A stretch of 64,000 nucleotides of DNA, from contig CM042088.1 in NCBI GenBank assembly GCA_023512835.1, positions 54,247,579-54,311,578 on the forward strand, given 5' to 3'. How positions within the stretch are numbered: the first letter of the stretch is position 1; each line of letters opens with the position of its first letter. Below, in pieces: positions 60,319 to 64,000 of this stretch. The notes beneath the pieces were generated by a model. That model had not been told where the DNA came from, did not search any database, and saw nothing but the letters and a program-made list of their open reading frames with translations. Made by a program: the position numbers and the translations under genes. The DNA is from Taxillus chinensis (Eukaryota; Streptophyta; Magnoliopsida; Santalales; Loranthaceae).

Positions 60319-63300
60319 AAGTCGCTCGCATGGGAATGTCACCTTACCAAGGCTGATGCAGTAAGGAGGAATTACTAAAGTTGATGCAACAGTTAGAGAA
60401 GTGCGCGTCGGTACCTTACCTTCTGTTAACAACATTGTGAACATGACAAAGCCATTGAGAGAAGTCAGATTGGGAGCTGACTTGTACAGGATTTGCCCTG
60501 TCAAAAGTGTATTAAAAGTACAATTTAGTTGAGGAAACAGAAGTCAGAGATCAGTGCTCAGACACAACAATAACATGATAATCATTTTTAGAAGCCAAAA
60601 GACTGAATAGAGGACGAATTGCAACTGAAAAACTAGTCGCAACTCTCAAGTGACAATCCTAACCATCCGTAACCTTTTTTCAGCTTTGTACAAAACATGC
60701 CAATATACAACATAAAATACGAGTAAATAGTATTAAGTTAGGGAGCCGATTGCTGGGCTCAATGTCACAAAATGGTTCCAGAAAACCAATGATTTGGTTA
60801 TGAAGAATAGCAATAAATCTGAATACTATAGTACTTCAAACATGATAAATGTAACTCAATATTGTACCTTAGGACTTCTTTGAAGTGCTCTGCACATTCC
60901 TTGCAAGGGTAAATCCTAGATATTATAGCCATCTGAATTGCAAATACAATAGCTTTTTAAAGATGATGACTCTATTAACAGTAAATAATGGCAGTTCTTT
61001 ACTAAAGATCTAACTGTGTCTATCAATATCAAAAAATTAATACAATAAATGAAAATTTGGAAAAATATCATACCAGTTCCTTAACATCCTTCTTCTGTTG
61101 CCTGGTTGGAATATCTGGATACTGAAAGACCAACAAAGTTTCAAAGATTCAGTTACTAAAATCAATATAACTTTTAACATATGCAGAAAGATGGAAAATA
61201 TTATTATAACAGCAAATTACCCTAATTTAAACCCATAAGCTATATATGTAGACCTATAATAATAATAAACTCATAAATCATATAATTATGCCATTTCATA
61301 TCAAATGTCAAAAATTTCATGAAATTTGAATTCTGAAAAAGTATACTTTAATTAGCCTAATAGATTTCCAGCGTCTAGAGAGATCTCGTGACTGTAAATC
61401 CCACCAGAAGGAAATAATATAAGCTTTTGAACTAGCCAAATCTCAAGAGTCATGGAATTTAAAATGTACTGATCGTGGGTCCCCCAATGCTACGAGAGCC
61501 ACAAGCAGAGCACAGTTTTGGTAGCAACTAGCAATGGACAACAATATCTCATCTGACTAATTTTAGTCATGCTTGACCTTTCTATCTTTTCTCATGCATC
61601 TAATTTGCATTAGTTTATAGATGTATAATGAGAATGAGGAAACCTGTGCCCCAAGAGTGTGAAGAAAAGTCCAAGTGGCTCTTCCAAGCTCTTCTTTTGA
61701 TACAGGATTAGCAGACTTTCCCTGAAAACAAAGTACTAAAAAAAATTTATCATTCAAGTTCTTATCCCAAAAATGTCTTAAAAAATTACAAACTTCTTAA
61801 TATAATCTCTGCAAATGCAGGGGAAATCAAATGGATAATTTCCATTTGATATTATCAGAGAACGGATTGTTTCTTCAGATCCCATACTTCAGGAAGTTTT
61901 TTATGTAGTTGTTATGTTTTTGTATCTGTTGCTACCAATATAGAGTAAACAACTAAAGTTTTTGGAGACTATGTTTCTAAAAAATTTTCTAATCTACCTG
62001 GGCTATAGAAAAGATAACTTTGACCCTACTTAAAACAGTTTATAACATGTTAAATAGTCACAACTAATCTTATGCAGTTTTAGTCTTTATAATCTATTTT
62101 GAAAATACCAAATAACTAATAAATTGTAGCATTCCAACACTAAGCTATTTATAAAGAAAAATAACTACTCTCAACAACTCTATAAATGTGACTGCATAAT
62201 ATATCTAATAACAAAACTAAAAAATTTCCCAACTCTTCATTGCTTTCCTTTCTTCCTGGCGCATTTTCTTTCTGCTTTCATTCATCTTCTTTTGAATCAT
62301 GGAATCAACAATTTAACACATATTCTGCAAATGGTCTAGTACATAATAGCATCGGAAGGACAGAAACAAACTGTAATAGCCAAAAAAAGGATAGCCTCCT
62401 CCAATGACATTCTTGCATTTCTTGTCAAATACTTAATCTTCCATTGAGACTGACGTTGTCTTGAACATACATGCCTTGAAAAACTATTGTTTCAACTTTC
62501 AACACATTCATTATAACAGATGGCCTTGATGCAAGTAATAAACATTTCATATGGCTAACATACAATAATAGTTGTTGTGAAAACTGGTGGCAGCAAATGA
62601 ACAACATCACCCCCAGTGCCTCTTAGACTAACACCCATCCTAAATTCATTAAATTCTAATCTAACACCTCCACCTATTAAAAAAAAAAGGGTTCCAAGCC
62701 TAGCGATTTTTTTAAATAAAGTAAAGGAATGCCAATAAAAAGGAAAAATCCAGTGCTCGAAGCTCCTGCAAGTGACAGGGTCTGGGAAGGGATTGGGTCA
62801 CACAGACCAACAAAGGTTTGTCTACGACTCAAACCTGTGACCTCCAAGATTCGCTCTTCCCAGAGAACCACTAGTACTGAGCTCAAATTAAAACAAGTTC
62901 AATTCGAGTCAACTTTGTTGTCACTATTTTGGTTGCACTTCCGTTCTTTCATACATTAGCTAAACAAACAGCATATATATGATCTTGGATGGTGAACGTT
63001 TTCATTAGCTCCTAAAAAGTAAAGTCAATCAAACAATGCAGATCTATAGAAACATTTATAATTGGAAAAACACAATCCTTAAAATTAAAATCTAAAAAAT
63101 TATAAACTCTGTACATCCGCAGAGCAGGAGTGTAGATATATCCGAAATGAACAAAGAGTCGCAGCTGTACGCAATCTTCAAACCTCAGATTCACTAAACA
63201 AAGGAAAATCAGAACAAAAATAGCCACGTAAGATGTTAGCTAATAAGTCAACCCAGAGAAGAGGAACACACCACGCAACGTGTGAAACGCACCCATTCAA

Positions 63301-63636
63301 AACTTTCATCGAGCACCTACCGAACATAAACTCAACTTCCTCATTGAATAATAATAATAAATTAATAATAATAACCCAACATTGGAACATCAAATAATGG
63401 GTCGATACCACGTTGATTATGTCTTCGGGCTGTAGAAGAGTATGGTCACCGGCACTGTGCTGTTCATTCTTTTTGGGAATGTTCGGAGAGAGAGAGAAGA
63501 GGGTTGATTCATTTTTCTTAGGCGCTAATGGGTTTTGAGGGAAGCCGATGAAGTTGACGAGGTGGGCATGAACGGACCGCGAAAGCTTCTCAAACGTTTG
63601 AATCATAGCCTGCATCGGATGATTATTCTCGGACAT
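60232..63636 (-). CDS. ERV1: ERV1-type FAD-linked sulfhydryl oxidase
   Basis: Flavin-dependent thiol oxidase of the mitochondrial intermembrane space that re-oxidises the import receptor Mia40 during disulfide-driven import. Six exons on the minus strand: 63636-63409, 61721-61644, 61121-61074, 60932-60868, 60497-60420 and 60352-60232, all GT-AG and in phase, giving 205 residues (plant ERV1 is about 190-205). Residues 1-76 are the variable N-terminus (QTFEKLSRSVHAHLVNFIG is conserved in plants). The core has GRATWTFLHTLGAQYP (89-104), the redox CXXC C128-KE-C131, WLCHVHNVVNR (155-165) for FAD binding, C157 and C174 for the structural disulfide, and the C-terminal shuttle CX4C C186-EHRA-C191, which plants carry at this end. 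It is the surviving copy of a duplicated locus. Intron 1 holds a SINE. Confidence 0.95.
62735..62885 (-). mobile_element. tRNA-derived SINE (Au-like) in ERV1 intron 1
   Basis: The minus strand reads a plant SINE head and body: an A-box-like GAGCTCAGTACTAGTGG (62868-62884), then GGAGGTCACA and a B-box GGTTTGAGTC (62826-62835), then CCCTTCCCAGACCCTG, GCAGGAGCTTCGAGCACTGG and a T-rich tail. This order matches the widespread Au-type SINEs of flowering plants. It lies in the same orientation as the host gene. Confidence 0.7.
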
Positions 63637-64000
63637 CGGATGATGAGTAGAGGACAGTTCTTAAATACGAATGTCGTGGCTGTCGAAAAATCCAATTGTG
63701 TAACTGAAGGCTCGTTTCGTATTAATATCTTGTGATGCCTGTGCAATGCATCACAAAATTTTGATAATTTATTCTTTTTTTAATTCTATTAAAATTATAA
63801 TTTAAAAATAATTTAAGTATGATATAAATTTTTGTTTATGTATTATGTTTTCTGTATATTAAATTATAATTTAAAAATAATTTATGTTTAATAGGAAAAA
63901 TAATGTATTTTTAAAAAAATATTTTTTAAAATTAAATCTTAAAAAATTTAAAAAATTGGTGAATTTAATTAATAAAATAGAGAAAAAATAAAAAATAACA
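63637..64000 (-). promoter_or_regulatory. Promoter side of ERV1, with a 9-bp inverted repeat; AT-rich edge
   Basis: The first 120 bp upstream of the ERV1 start are less AT-rich and probably hold the leader and core promoter. A perfect inverted repeat, TTGTGATGC and GCATCACAA with a 9-base loop, lies at 63730-63756, about 95-120 bp before the start codon. From 63760 to the end the sequence is low-complexity A/T with no feature. Confidence 0.45.

Larger units (their letters stand above)
59202..62345. repeat. Segmental duplication, copy B (keeps ERV1, lost ZnF-UBP)
   Basis: Partner of 52480-55315. The left part carries dead exons 3 and 4 of the ZnF-UBP gene; the right part carries the 3' exons, exon 2 and part of intron 1 of the living ERV1 gene. 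Similarity begins within ZnF-UBP intron 2, so exons 1-2 of that gene are absent here. Confidence 0.85.

Overview
This is a stretch of nuclear DNA from a flowering plant, most likely a eudicot. The genes have GT-AG introns, the intergenic DNA is very AT-rich, there are plant-specific families (NPH3/RPT2-like BTB protein, C1-2i QALGGH zinc-finger repressor), and the repeats are typical plant elements (Copia, TRIM, LINE, hAT, PIF/Harbinger, MULE, MITE and SINE relics). I cannot name the species from sequence alone.

Layout. 1-4200: the 5' half of an NPH3/BTB gene on the minus strand, running off the left edge. 4200-38460: a gene-poor, repeat-dominated block. It holds a decayed hAT element (7.9-11.4 kb), a 16-bp-period minisatellite (13.0 kb), a TRIM next to a Copia relic carrying two MITEs (14.1-17.3 kb), a PIF/Harbinger deletion derivative (18.4-21.1 kb), several MITEs, a four-layer nest (24.8-32.4 kb: LTR-like repeat, split by a LINE, split by a 4.7-kb hAT and a hAT MITE), another hAT relic (32.7-34.4 kb) and a 47-base G run (37.0 kb). 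38468-39148: an intronless ZAT10/AZF-type zinc-finger repressor gene, minus strand. 39.5-51.5 kb: more repeats, including a second 16-bp minisatellite, three MITEs and an antisense Copia gag-protease relic.

51.6-63.7 kb is the gene-rich end: a stand-alone ubiquitin-binding ZnF-UBP gene (+), a phosphoribosylamine-glycine ligase gene of purine synthesis (+), and an ERV1-type FAD-linked sulfhydryl oxidase gene (-). The most interesting feature is here. Sequence around the ZnF-UBP gene and sequence around the ERV1 gene are two diverged copies of one segment. The left copy keeps ZnF-UBP and has only a dead ERV1 exon; the right copy keeps ERV1 and has only dead ZnF-UBP exons. This looks like tandem segmental duplication followed by reciprocal gene loss, with the purine gene lying between the copies. 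The surviving ERV1 gene also has an in-frame 96-bp tandem duplication of its C-terminal CX4C-encoding exon, placed just after the stop codon.

The five genes are not an operon or pathway; each has its own likely promoter. Exon limits were derived by hand from splice sites, reading frame and family resemblance, and no database search was possible.
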